Shown piece after piece: positions 15,604 through 23,718 of a stretch of 64,000 nt of DNA (the stretch's first letter is position 1; each line of letters begins with the position of its first letter). Under the pieces are notes generated by a model, which searched no databases, was not told the origin of the DNA, and was given only the letters and a program-made list of their open reading frames with translations. Origin of the DNA: JAJZVS01 sp963708095 (GTDB taxonomy: Bacteria; Pseudomonadota; Alphaproteobacteria; Acetobacterales; Acetobacteraceae); contig OY970182.1 in the NCBI GenBank assembly GCA_963708095.1, positions 4,278,001 to 4,342,000 of the forward strand, written 5' to 3'. Position numbers and translations under genes: made by a program.

Positions 15604-17070
15604 CTACCCGGCCGCCGCCGCAACGAACCGGCCGAGCGCCGGCAGGTCCATCGGATAATCGGTTTCGTTCGTGACCGCGACCACCAGCCGCTGGCGGCGC
15701 AGGATGAAGACACGCTGGTCCGACGCGCCGGAGGCCCAGGCCGTATCCGCCGGCAGGTCGCGGAACAGCCGGTCGCCGTTGGTACGGAAGCAGGCGGCGT
15801 AGCTGGTGCCGGTATGGGTGGCGGTGAGCGCGTAGTCCGCCCACCCGGGCGGCAGGAGACGTTCGCCCGCCCACATCCCGTCCTGCACATAGAGCACGCC
15901 CAGCTTGGCGTAGTCGCGCAGGGTGGCGAAGCCGGCGCCGGAGGCGATCAGGTTGCCGGCGATATCGGCCGAGTGCTGGTAGCTGCGCATCCCGAGCCGG
16001 TCGGCCAGCAGTCCGTACAGCGTGGCGTAGTACGGCAGCCCGCGGCGTTCGATGGCGTCGCGCAGGATCGCGCCCAGCACGTTCGGGCCGCTGTTGACGT
16101 AGCGGAACACCGATCCCGGCTCGGTTGCCACGATCGCGCGCTGCGCGGTGTCGAAGGCATCGGCGGCGTCCTGATAGACGGCGCTGTTCTCGAAGCCGAG
16201 CCGGGCGCGGCCGTCCTCGGTCAGCACCGGGAAGGCGAGGCCTGCGCGCATGCGCAGCAGGTGGTCGAGGGTGATGCGGTGCTGCGCCGCGCGCGGGTCG
16301 CGCCACAGGGGCGCCGGCGCGGGGGTGTGGACGGAGTGCAGCCAGCCCTCGGCGATCAGGCGGCCAATCAGGGTGCAGGTGATGGCCTTGGTCATCGACC
16401 AGCTCGGCGTCGGCCGGTCAGGGGCGCCGAAGGTGCTGTAGCGCTCGAACAGGACCTGCTCGGGCGTGGCCGCCAGCACGCCGTAGATCCCGGGAGAGCC
16501 GGCGAACAGGGCTGCCGCCGCGTCTGCCAGCGCCGGGGCCGGCGGCGGTGGGGCGACGGCATCGCCGAGCGGCCAGTTGTGCCCGGGCGTGCCGGCGGCG
16601 CGCGCGATCGGGGCGGGGTCGAAACCTGGTTCCGTGGCGGGGCCGAGGAGGATGCCGCCGTAGCCGGGACGGGCGATCGCGTTGCCGGCGATCGGCGGCC
16701 CGAACGTCGGGTCGATCCAGCGGACGGTCACCCTTCGGTCGCCGTCGTCGGTCTCGATCGTGACCCTGCCGGCGGCGCGTGCCGCGTCCAGCGCGCCCGC
16801 GATGGCGGGGTCCGGCAGCGGGCGTGCCGCCAACCCGCCGGGGATTGCGGCGGGGCGCCAGCGCAGGTGCCGCTCGGCGGTGGCACGGTCGAGCCCGGTG
16901 ACGAACATCATGTCCACCAGGCGCTTGGCGGCGAAATTGACGGTGCGCTGGCGCAAGGCGCGGGCGGTTCCGTCATAGACGATCGGATCGGGCGGCCCGT
17001 CGGCGGGACCGCCGACGGCGAAGGCAGGGGTGCGGTCGAACAGCGGCTCCGGCGGCGGTGTGTCGGACAT
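15604..17070 (-). CDS. Serine hydrolase of the class C beta-lactamase superfamily
   Basis: The 488-residue protein has the SxxK nucleophile motif (SMTK, Ser225-Lys228) and the YxN motif (Tyr324-Val-Asn326) of the beta-lactamase/penicillin-binding-protein superfamily. The catalytic domain spans about residues 185-480. The first 180 residues form an additional domain containing IDPTFGPPIAGNAI. No signal peptide is visible, arguing for a cytoplasmic esterase or amidase rather than a beta-lactamase. It begins 8 nt after the stop of the PhyH gene, so the two are almost certainly co-transcribed, suggesting they act on the same compound. The substrate is unknown. Confidence 0.88.
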   Translation of the reverse strand: MSDTPPPEPLFDRTPAFAVGGPADGPPDPIVYDGTARALRQRTVNFAAKRLVDMMFVTGLDRATAERHLRWRPAAIPGGLAARPLPDPAIAGALDAARAAGRVTIETDDGDRRVTVRWIDPTFGPPIAGNAIARPGYGGILLGPATEPGFDPAPIARAAGTPGHNWPLGDAVAPPPPAPALADAAAALFAGSPGIYGVLAATPEQVLFERYSTFGAPDRPTPSWSMTKAITCTLIGRLIAEGWLHSVHTPAPAPLWRDPRAAQHRITLDHLLRMRAGLAFPVLTEDGRARLGFENSAVYQDAADAFDTAQRAIVATEPGSVFRYVNSGPNVLGAILRDAIERRGLPYYATLYGLLADRLGMRSYQHSADIAGNLIASGAGFATLRDYAKLGVLYVQDGMWAGERLLPPGWADYALTATHTGTSYAACFRTNGDRLFRDLPADTAWASGASDQRVFILRRQRLVVAVTNETDYPMDLPALGRFVAAAAG

Positions 17071-17078
17071 CGGGAACC

Positions 17079-17990
17079 CTACCTGGCCGGCTGGGGCTGG
17101 GGCTGAGGCTGACGGGGGCGGGGCGCGTCCGGAGTATCGAAAAACCGGTGCCGCATGCCCTTCTGGTTCTCATACAGCGAGCCTTGCAGCGCCGCCGGCG
17201 GCAGCGGCAGCCGCACCGGCACCGGGGTGAGCCGCGGCGCGCGCGGCCGGCCCGCTACCATCAGGGCATCGTAAGCGGCGACGCCGCCGGGAAAGCCCAG
17301 CAGCGGCCAAGCATCGGCGGCGCGGAACTGGAACAGCAGCAGGCGGCGGTCGCGGTCGGACGTGTTCGGCGCCGAGCCGTGCACCGCGCGCACGTGATGG
17401 ACGGTGATCGACCCGGCCCGGCCGGTGAGCGGGATCGCCGAGGCGTAGTCGACGTCGCCCCGGCTCGGGTCCATCGCGCCGCAGAAGACGCCGTCGGCGT
17501 GGTGGTCGAACACCGGGCCGCGGTGGCTGCCGGGGACGATCAGCAGCGGGCCGTTCTCGTCCGCCATGTCGTCCATCATCACGCCGACGGCGGCAAGATC
17601 GTCGTTGGTGTGCGGATAGAAGGCCCAGTCCTGGTGCCATTCCACCGGCGCGCCGAAGCCGGCCGATTTCATGTTGAGCTTGGCGGTGTCGAAACGGATA
17701 TCCGGCCCCCAGAGATCGGCCAGCACCGCGAGGATGCGCGGATGGCGGGCCAGCGCGGCATAGGCCGGGTGGTGCAGGTGCGGCGCCTTGATCCGGCGTA
17801 CCCGTGGGGCGTCCGGCGTGTGGCTGTCTTCCAGGTCGTAGATGTCGGTGTGGGCGGTGAGGCCGCGGGCTCGGGCGACGAAGTCGTCGGTGACGCGCGA
17901 GAGCTCGGCGACTTCCTCCGGGGTCAGGACGTCCGGTACGACGATCGCGCCGATCTCGTTATAATCGGCGATCTGAGCCTTGCTGAGCAT
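17079..17990 (-). CDS. Phytanoyl-CoA dioxygenase (PhyH) family protein
   Basis: The 303-residue protein is a 2-oxoglutarate/Fe(II)-dependent dioxygenase of the PhyH family. The iron ligands are visible as HQD (His119, Asp121) and a distal His in RAVHGS (His204), with the following Arg-Arg pair probably binding 2-oxoglutarate. Family members hydroxylate CoA esters or small metabolites. The ATG at 17990 is preceded by GGAGG at good spacing; the frame is also open far upstream, but that sequence is antisense to the next gene. The C-terminus is a Pro-Gln repeat (PRQPQPQPQP). The gene lies between the molybdenum hydroxylase and serine hydrolase genes on one strand. Confidence 0.9.
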   Translation of the reverse strand: MLSKAQIADYNEIGAIVVPDVLTPEEVAELSRVTDDFVARARGLTAHTDIYDLEDSHTPDAPRVRRIKAPHLHHPAYAALARHPRILAVLADLWGPDIRFDTAKLNMKSAGFGAPVEWHQDWAFYPHTNDDLAAVGVMMDDMADENGPLLIVPGSHRGPVFDHHADGVFCGAMDPSRGDVDYASAIPLTGRAGSITVHHVRAVHGSAPNTSDRDRRLLLFQFRAADAWPLLGFPGGVAAYDALMVAGRPRAPRLTPVPVRLPLPPAALQGSLYENQKGMRHRFFDTPDAPRPRQPQPQPQPAR

Positions 17991-18079
17991 GCGTTCCTCC
18001 CGCGCCAGGGCTGTGGAGGCTAGCAGCGCGCCGACAGCGGGTCGAGATGACATCCGCGCGAGGTGCCCGGCCCGGCCTT

Positions 18080-20206
18080 TCAGCCCAGCAGCACCGCGGC
18101 GATCCGCTCCCGGGTGAACGGCATGTCCCGGATCCGCACCCCCAGCGCGTGCGCCACCGCGTTGCCGATCGCCGCCGCGGTCGGCCCCAGGGTGCACTCG
18201 CCGACGCCGAGCGCGCGTTCCTCCGGCGCGTCGATCAGGTCGCAGGTGATCTCCTCCGGCACTTCGGAGAAGCGCAGGATCGGATAGCCCTCCCAGTCGA
18301 GCGAACTCACCCCGGTCTCGCCGAAGGTGATCTGCTCCTTCAGAGTGAAGCTGGCGGCTTGCAGGATGCCGCCTTCCAGCTGGTTGCGCATGCCGTCCGG
18401 GTTCACCACCAGACCGGCGTCGGCGGCGCACCAGACCCGGCGCAGGCGGACCTCCCGATCGACCTCCACCTCCGTCACCACCGCGGCGTAGGCGGAGCGG
18501 TTCTTGTACTGGGCGAAACCGATCCCCCATCCGTGCCCGTCGCCGCCCGGGCCGCGCGTGTCCCACCCCGCCATCGCCGCCGCGCGCGCGATGACGCGGG
18601 CGGCGCGCGGACGGCCGTCGAGCAGGCTCAGCCGGTACGCCACCGGATCGGCCCCGGCGCGCGCCGCGAGTTCGTCGATGAAGCTTTCCAGCGCGAACAC
18701 GTTGGCGACCGCTCCGAGCCCGCGCAGCGCCGAGGTCCGAACCGGCGCGCCCGGCACCAGGTGGTGCAGCACGCGGCGGGCGGGAATCGCATAGTGCGGG
18801 AGGGCGTTGCGGGTACCGCCGCCGCCGGCGGCCTCGGTGGGGTCGGTCGGGCGCGGATCGGGCGCCGGGACGGGCAGCGCCTCGTGGCCCAGCAGGTTGC
18901 CGCCCATCGCCGGGCGTTGCACGTGCGAGCCGGACCAGATCTCCGCCGTCCAGTCGATCGGCTTGCCGGCGGGATCGACCACGGCGCGGAGCGTGATCGC
19001 CATCGCGCTGCCGAGCGGCTCGAAGCCGAATTCCTCCTCCCGCCGCCACTGCACGCGGATGCAATGATCGGGCACCAGGGTGGCGATCACCGCCGCGTCC
19101 AGCGCCGCGTCGTCGGCGCCGTTGTGGCCGTAACAGCCGGAGCCTTGCGCATGGTGCACGCTAATCGTTTCGGCCTTGCGGTCGAGCACGCGGGCGAGTG
19201 CTGCGCGCAGCGGATAGACCCCCTGGGTGTGCGACCAGACCGACAGATGCCCGCCCCGGTTCTCGGCCAGCGCGCAGGACGGCCCGATCGAGGCGTGCGC
19301 GATATAGGGGCGGGAATAGCGCGCCTCGATCACCGGGCCGGCCGCCGCGGGCAGCGGATCGCCGATCTCCCGGTCGTCCGAGGGCTGGCCGACCAGCCAG
19401 GCCGCCTCCTGCTGCGCCGGCGTCAGGCGTCGGACGTTCTCCCATCGCGCATGGGCGGGTGCGGCGGCGCCGGCGCGGTGCGCGACGGTCTCGTTCGGGC
19501 TGAGCAGGGCGACGAAATTGCCGTGGCGGAGGATGCGCAGTTCCCCGCCGGTGGCGCGACGGAGCGCGGCCTCGTCGAGCGCCGCCAGCTGCGCGCCGCG
19601 GAACGGCTGGCGCAGCATGCGCGCGTGCAGCAGGTCGGGGCGGACCAGGTCCTGGATGAAGGCGGCGCCTGCGAGTTTCGCCGGCAGGTCGCGCCGCGGC
19701 GCGCTGCGCCCGACCACACGGTATTCCGCGACCGGCTTCGGCGCGGTCGTGCCGTCGGTCGCGCGCGCCAGGTCGACCTCGGGCGCGACGCTCCAGTAGT
19801 CCTGTCCGGTGGGCATGCCCGCGCGCAGGAACGCGCCGTCGACCACGGTGATGTCGGCCGGCGCGCAGTTCAACCGTTGCGCCAGCCGGGCGATCACCCG
19901 CGCGCGCACCTCCGCGCTGACCAGCCGCAGCGAGGTGCCGCCCACTTCGATCGACAGCGAGGAGGTGGTGGAGCCCTCGTCCGGAGCGAGGTCGGTATCG
20001 CCGGCCAGGAGGCGGATGGCGGCCAGCGACACGTCAAGCTCCTCGGCCGCGATCTGGGCGAGGGCCGTGACGATGCCCTGGCCGATCTCCACCTTGCCGA
20101 CCGCGAGGTGCACGGTGCGGTCGGGGTCGAAGCGGAGCCATTTCGCCGGGCTCGGGTTGGTGGCGAGCGAGGCGGGCAAGGTGGTGGTGCTCGTGGTGGC
20201 GCTCAT
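18080..20206 (-). CDS. Molybdenum hydroxylase large subunit (xanthine dehydrogenase/aldehyde oxidase family)
   Basis: The 708-residue protein is the molybdopterin-cytosine-dinucleotide-binding subunit of a hydroxylase that adds water-derived oxygen to an aldehyde or N-heterocycle. Family marks include VGKVEIGQGIVTALAQIAAE near residue 36, the glycine-rich pterin-binding segments, and the C-terminal active-site glutamate (GVGECTLGPT, Glu670). There is no twin-arginine leader. It overlaps the small-subunit gene by 4 nt (ATGA), so translation is coupled, and its Shine-Dalgarno AAGGGG lies inside a 15-bp repeat present in three tandem copies. No FAD subunit gene is adjacent, as in two-subunit IorAB-type enzymes, which pass electrons to a cytochrome. 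Confidence 0.9.
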   Translation of the reverse strand: MSATTSTTTLPASLATNPSPAKWLRFDPDRTVHLAVGKVEIGQGIVTALAQIAAEELDVSLAAIRLLAGDTDLAPDEGSTTSSLSIEVGGTSLRLVSAEVRARVIARLAQRLNCAPADITVVDGAFLRAGMPTGQDYWSVAPEVDLARATDGTTAPKPVAEYRVVGRSAPRRDLPAKLAGAAFIQDLVRPDLLHARMLRQPFRGAQLAALDEAALRRATGGELRILRHGNFVALLSPNETVAHRAGAAAPAHARWENVRRLTPAQQEAAWLVGQPSDDREIGDPLPAAAGPVIEARYSRPYIAHASIGPSCALAENRGGHLSVWSHTQGVYPLRAALARVLDRKAETISVHHAQGSGCYGHNGADDAALDAAVIATLVPDHCIRVQWRREEEFGFEPLGSAMAITLRAVVDPAGKPIDWTAEIWSGSHVQRPAMGGNLLGHEALPVPAPDPRPTDPTEAAGGGGTRNALPHYAIPARRVLHHLVPGAPVRTSALRGLGAVANVFALESFIDELAARAGADPVAYRLSLLDGRPRAARVIARAAAMAGWDTRGPGGDGHGWGIGFAQYKNRSAYAAVVTEVEVDREVRLRRVWCAADAGLVVNPDGMRNQLEGGILQAASFTLKEQITFGETGVSSLDWEGYPILRFSEVPEEITCDLIDAPEERALGVGECTLGPTAAAIGNAVAHALGVRIRDMPFTRERIAAVLLG

Positions 20207-20709
20207 GTCAGATCCCCTTGGGTCAGATCCCCTTGGGTCAGATCCCCTTGGGCGTCGCCCTGGGCGAGCAGCGCGGCGGCGCGTTCGACCGCCCGGATGA
20301 TGCGGTACTGCGTGCCGCAGCGGCAGAGATGCTTGTCGAGCGCCGCGACCACCTCGGCGCGCGTCGGCGAGGGCGTGCGATCGAGCAGCGCTTTGGCGCT
20401 GATCAGGATCCCCGCCAGGCAATAGCCGCACTGACCCGCCTGCTCGTCCAGGAATGCCTGGTGCAACGGATGTCCGGCGAGCGATTCCACCGTGGCGACG
20501 GTGCGGCCGGCGACGGTGCCCACCTCGCGCCCGCAGGCGAACACCGGCTCGCCGTCGACCAGCACCATGCAGGCGCCGCATTGTTCCAGCCCGCAGCCGT
20601 AGCGGGCGCCTTTCAGGTCGAGCTCGTTGCGCAGCACGTCGAGCAGCGGGGTGGTGGGATCGACCGCGACGCGGGCGGTGGCGTCGTTCACGGTGAAATC
20701 GATGCTCAT
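20203..20709 (-). CDS. (2Fe-2S)-binding small subunit of the molybdenum hydroxylase
   Basis: The 168-residue protein carries the two iron-sulfur clusters that take electrons from the molybdenum site. Cys39, 44, 47 and 59 form the plant-ferredoxin-type site (GCGLEQCGACMV). Cys94/97 and Cys129/131 (CGYC and CRC) form the helical site. After the normal end of the domain comes a tail with QGDLT three times in tandem, encoded by a 15-bp triplication. The tail is unlikely to matter for the clusters. ATG at 20709 begins the conserved N-terminus. The gene is divergent from the PEP-CTERM gene. Confidence 0.93.
   Translation of the reverse strand: MSIDFTVNDATARVAVDPTTPLLDVLRNELDLKGARYGCGLEQCGACMVLVDGEPVFACGREVGTVAGRTVATVESLAGHPLHQAFLDEQAGQCGYCLAGILISAKALLDRTPSPTRAEVVAALDKHLCRCGTQYRIIRAVERAAALLAQGDAQGDLTQGDLTQGDLT
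20208..20252. repeat. 15-bp tandem triplication carrying a ribosome-binding site
   Basis: Unit TCAGATCCCCTTGGG occurs three times without change at 20208-20222, 20223-20237 and 20238-20252. Read on the minus strand each unit contains AAGGGG, and the last one is correctly spaced before the ATG at 20206. The same DNA encodes (QGDLT)3 at the end of the small subunit. Confidence 0.95.
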
Positions 20710-20981
20710 GCGCCTGGTTCCGCTGGCGAGGGAGGGGTGGGGCGGTCCGGATGGTCCGGGGGTGGCGCCGGTGCCGCCGACGATCTGACGGCCGGGTCGG
20801 CGCGGACGGGCGCAGGCACGACGTTGACGCGCATCCCGCACCGTTTGGCTTGCATCCCGCGTTCCCCGTTTCGTTGCCGCCGTCGGGGCCGTAGTGGGGC
20901 ATGAAACCTGCGCCGCGGGAAGGGGGGCTGCCGCCGACGACCCGGGCCGCGGGCGGCCCCGCAGACAAAGTAAACAAACAA

Positions 20982-21011
20982 TTGACCGCGCGGGCAGGGT
21001 CTCTTTATCAT
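20982..21011 (+). promoter_or_regulatory. Sigma-70-type promoter of the PEP-CTERM gene
   Basis: TTGACC at 20982-20987 and TATCAT at 21006-21011 are separated by 18 nt inside a rare AT-rich stretch. The predicted start site leaves about 40 nt of leader before the ATG at 21061. Confidence 0.65.
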
Positions 21012-21060
21012 TATCAATGTCTAAATACCAACGTATTCGCCCGCCGGGGGGACGAACCGT

Positions 21061-21735
21061 ATGCACCGCACCGCGATCGTGCTGGCCGGCCTCGCCGCCG
21101 GGGTTTTCCTGCTGGCCCGCTGCGGCCCCGCTGCCGCGGCCCTGGAATACGCCACCGTCGTGGGCACGATGACCGCCGGCCCCGACGTGGGCCAGACGGT
21201 CAGCCTCGCACTCAGTTTCGATGTAGATCCGAGTACCGGCGCCCTTTCCATCACGTCCTCCGCGGACGAGGCGGTGGTCACGGTCGGCGGGGCATCGCTG
21301 CTGTCGGTGCCGGCCTCTGTGTGGGGCGGGGCGTCGTCGCCCGGGTCCGCGACCTATGGCGCCGACCCGGGCGATGGACGGTTCGATCTGGCCCTGGTCT
21401 ACAATTTCGAGATGCGGTCGCCGAACGGCGCCGACACCCAATCGAGCCTGACCCTGTCCGGCTCCGCGCCGGTGCCGTTGTTCTCCGCCCCCGGCGTCAT
21501 CGATCCCGCCTTCTTCCGGGATTTCACGGGAAGCGGCTCCGGCACCTCGTTCTACAGCGGCTTCGCGTCACCGGTCCCGGCCACCTATTCCCAGACCACC
21601 TATTCCCAATCGTCGCTCGACCTGGCGTTCGCGGTCGGTGTGCCCGAACCCGGGTCCGTGGCGCTGCTGGGTTGCGGCAGCCTGCTCGCCATCGGGTTCG
21701 GCGCGTCCCGTCGCGCGGTGCGGCGGCCGGCGTAG
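21061..21735 (+). CDS. PEP-CTERM sorting-domain protein
   Basis: The 224-residue protein has an N-terminal signal peptide (hydrophobic up to about residue 28) and a textbook C-terminal PEP-CTERM signal. This consists of VPEPGSVALLG from residue 194, a hydrophobic helix and a terminal arginine cluster (SRRAVRR). Such proteins are processed by an exosortase and delivered to the outer surface, often with exopolysaccharide. The mature part is rich in Ser, Thr and Gly with repeated TYSQ near the end; no catalytic domain is recognisable. It has its own promoter (20982-21011). No exosortase gene is in this window. Confidence 0.88.
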   Translation: MHRTAIVLAGLAAGVFLLARCGPAAAALEYATVVGTMTAGPDVGQTVSLALSFDVDPSTGALSITSSADEAVVTVGGASLLSVPASVWGGASSPGSATYGADPGDGRFDLALVYNFEMRSPNGADTQSSLTLSGSAPVPLFSAPGVIDPAFFRDFTGSGSGTSFYSGFASPVPATYSQTTYSQSSLDLAFAVGVPEPGSVALLGCGSLLAIGFGASRRAVRRPA

Positions 21736-21780
21736 GTCCGGCGGCTTCCGTCCGGGCGCGCCCGCGCGTAGCAAAGTGCC

Positions 21781-21829
21781 GGCGCAAGCACCGGACTGGC
21801 GCAAGCACCGGATCGGCGCCCGCACCGGA
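21781..21829. repeat. 17-bp tandem repeat in front of the SAF-domain oxidoreductase gene
   Basis: GGCGCAAGCACCGGACT at 21781-21797 recurs at 21798-21814 (two changes) and partly at 21815-21829. The last unit runs into the Shine-Dalgarno GGAGGGG of the next gene. Confidence 0.85.
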
Positions 21830-21844
21830 GGGGACCCCCAAGCC

Positions 21845-23167
21845 ATGAACCTGCATCGTCTGCTGCAAGCCCGGGTTGAAGCCGGCCGCCCAGTGCGGGT
21901 GGGGCTGATCGGTGCCGGCAAGTTCGGCTCCATGTTCCTCGCCCAGGTGCCGACCACGCCGGGGATCGCGGTGACGGCGATCGCCGATCTCGCGCCCGAT
22001 CGCGCCCGCGCCGCCTGCGCCCGGGTCGGCTGGGACGAAGTGCTGATCGACGCGACCCGCTTTACCGACGATGCGGGGCGGATGGTCGCCGCCGACGATG
22101 TCGATGTGGTGGTGGAAGCCACCGGCCACGCGCCTGCGGGCATCGCCCATGCGCTGGCCGCCATTGCCGCCGGCAAACACATCGTGATGGTGAACGTGGA
22201 GGCGGACGTGCTGGCCGGTCCGTTGCTCGCCCGCCTGGCGGCGCAGGCGGGCGTGGTCTATTCGCTCGCCTACGGCGACCAGCCGGCGCTGATCGCGGAA
22301 CTGGTGGACTGGGCGCGCGCCTGCGGCTTCGCGGTGATCGCGGCCGGCAAGGGCACCAAGTACCTGCCCGAATACCATGCCTCCACACCCGCAACGGTCT
22401 GGCCGTATTACGGGCTGACCGAGGCGCAGGCGCGCGCGGGCGGCATGAACCCGCAGATGTTCAACTCCTTCCTCGACGGCACCAAGTCAGGGATCGAAAT
22501 GGCGGCGGTGGCGAACGCGACCGGGCTGACCCCGCCGCCCGGCGGGCTCGCGTTCCCGCCTTGCGGGACGCACGAACTGGCGGAGATGCTGCGGCCGGGC
22601 AACGCCGGTGCGCTGCACCACCGGGGCCAGGTGGAAGTCGTATCGTCCCTGCAGCGCGACGGCAGCGCGGTGGCGAACGACCTGCGCTGGGGCGTCTTTG
22701 TCGTGTTCGAGGCTCCGGGCGAGTACACCGCCCGCTGCTTCGGCGAATACGGCGTGCCGACCGACGCCTCCGGCCGCGTCTCCGCGCTGTACCGCCCGTT
22801 CCACCTGATCGGGCTGGAACTGAACGTCTCCGTCCTGTCCGCCGCGCTGCGCGGCGAGGCGACCGGCGCGCCCACCGGCTTCCGCGGCGACGTGGTCGCC
22901 ACCGCCAAACGCGACCTGCGCACGGGCGAGGTACTGGACGGCGAAGGCGGCGCCTGCGTCTGGGGCAAGCTGATGCCCGCGGAGGCCAGCCTGGCCGTGG
23001 GCGGCCTGCCGATCGGGCTTGCCAACCGTGTGCCACTGCGACGCGACGTGCCGGCCGGCAGCCCCGTGACCTGGGCCGACGTACGGATGGACGCGGCGGA
23101 TCCGGCCTACCGGTTCCGCCGGCAGATGGAAGCGGCGTTCCCCGCCGAGCCCGCGGCACGGGCCTGA
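21845..23167 (+). CDS. NAD(P)-dependent oxidoreductase with C-terminal SAF domain
   Basis: The 440-residue protein begins with a Rossmann fold (VGLIGAGKFGSMFLAQV near residue 19), followed by EATGHAPAG near 99 and a central catalytic domain resembling homoserine dehydrogenase/Gfo-Idh-MocA enzymes (GKGTKYLPEYH near 168). The last 90 residues form a SAF-like domain of the kind found in sugar-acid enzymes and FlgA (TAKRDLRTGEVLDGEGG). The family is often annotated as homoserine dehydrogenase, but the SAF domain and context do not support methionine/threonine synthesis; oxidation of a small hydroxy acid is more likely. The ATG has GGAGGGG upstream. The product is otherwise unassigned. Confidence 0.82.
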   Translation: MNLHRLLQARVEAGRPVRVGLIGAGKFGSMFLAQVPTTPGIAVTAIADLAPDRARAACARVGWDEVLIDATRFTDDAGRMVAADDVDVVVEATGHAPAGIAHALAAIAAGKHIVMVNVEADVLAGPLLARLAAQAGVVYSLAYGDQPALIAELVDWARACGFAVIAAGKGTKYLPEYHASTPATVWPYYGLTEAQARAGGMNPQMFNSFLDGTKSGIEMAAVANATGLTPPPGGLAFPPCGTHELAEMLRPGNAGALHHRGQVEVVSSLQRDGSAVANDLRWGVFVVFEAPGEYTARCFGEYGVPTDASGRVSALYRPFHLIGLELNVSVLSAALRGEATGAPTGFRGDVVATAKRDLRTGEVLDGEGGACVWGKLMPAEASLAVGGLPIGLANRVPLRRDVPAGSPVTWADVRMDAADPAYRFRRQMEAAFPAEPAARA

Positions 23168-23302
23168 ACCGCCGCGCGGGAGAGGTGACGCAACCCCCCG
23201 TGCAGGGGTTCCGGTTCAAGCGATTGCCCGCCCCTTCGGCCGTGGGGACTTGGCCGCGGTGGCCGGATCGGCCAGCATCCGGGCAACGACGGAGGACCCC
23301 GG

Positions 23303-23713
23303 ATGCTCGATCCCGCCCGCGCCCGCCCGCAGCCCACACCCGAGACGCAGCATTTCTGGGACGGCACGCAGGCCGGCGAGCTGCGCCTGCAACGCTGCGA
23401 CGCCTGCGCCAAGGTGTATTTTCCCCCGCGCCCGTTCTGCCCCGCCTGCGCGTCCCGCCAGGTCCGCGTGTTCGCCGCCAGCGGCCGGGGCTCGCTCTAT
23501 AGTTACGTCATACACCATCGCAAGGTGCCGGGCTTCACGCCGCCCTATGCGATCGCCGTCGTGCAGCTCGACGAAGGTCCGCGCCTGATGAGCAACATCA
23601 TCGACTGCCCGCAGACGCCGGAGGCGCTGGAACTCGACATGCGGCTGGAGGTGGCGTTCGAGAACCTGGACGACACCATCACCCTGCCCCTGTTCCGCCC
23701 GGCGAAAGGCTGA
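23303..23713 (+). CDS. Zn-ribbon / OB-fold protein (DUF35), thiolase accessory subunit
   Basis: The 136-residue protein has a short helix, a rubredoxin-like zinc ribbon (CDACAKVYFPPRPFCPAC, Cys pairs near residues 32-35 and 46-49) and an OB-fold with GSLYSYVIHHRKVPGF. DUF35 proteins form complexes with thiolase-like enzymes, and the next gene, starting 5 nt after its stop, is exactly such an enzyme. Together they probably act on a CoA ester as one complex. The ATG follows GGAGG. Confidence 0.92.
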   Translation: MLDPARARPQPTPETQHFWDGTQAGELRLQRCDACAKVYFPPRPFCPACASRQVRVFAASGRGSLYSYVIHHRKVPGFTPPYAIAVVQLDEGPRLMSNIIDCPQTPEALELDMRLEVAFENLDDTITLPLFRPAKG

Positions 23714-23718
23714 TCCCG

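Noticed and set aside
15536..16306. N-terminal extension of the phospholipase D frame to 16306
   Set aside because: The extension is antisense-like sequence lying over the serine hydrolase gene in another frame; the lipoprotein signal fixes the real start near 15535.
17991..19064. Long extension of the PhyH frame over the molybdenum-subunit gene
   Set aside because: It overlaps the end of the hydroxylase gene in another frame, and the ATG at 17990 has a strong Shine-Dalgarno.
20207..20977. Extension of the large-subunit frame to 20977
   Set aside because: This stretch is out of frame over the small-subunit gene; the ATGA overlap and family N-terminus place the start at 20206.
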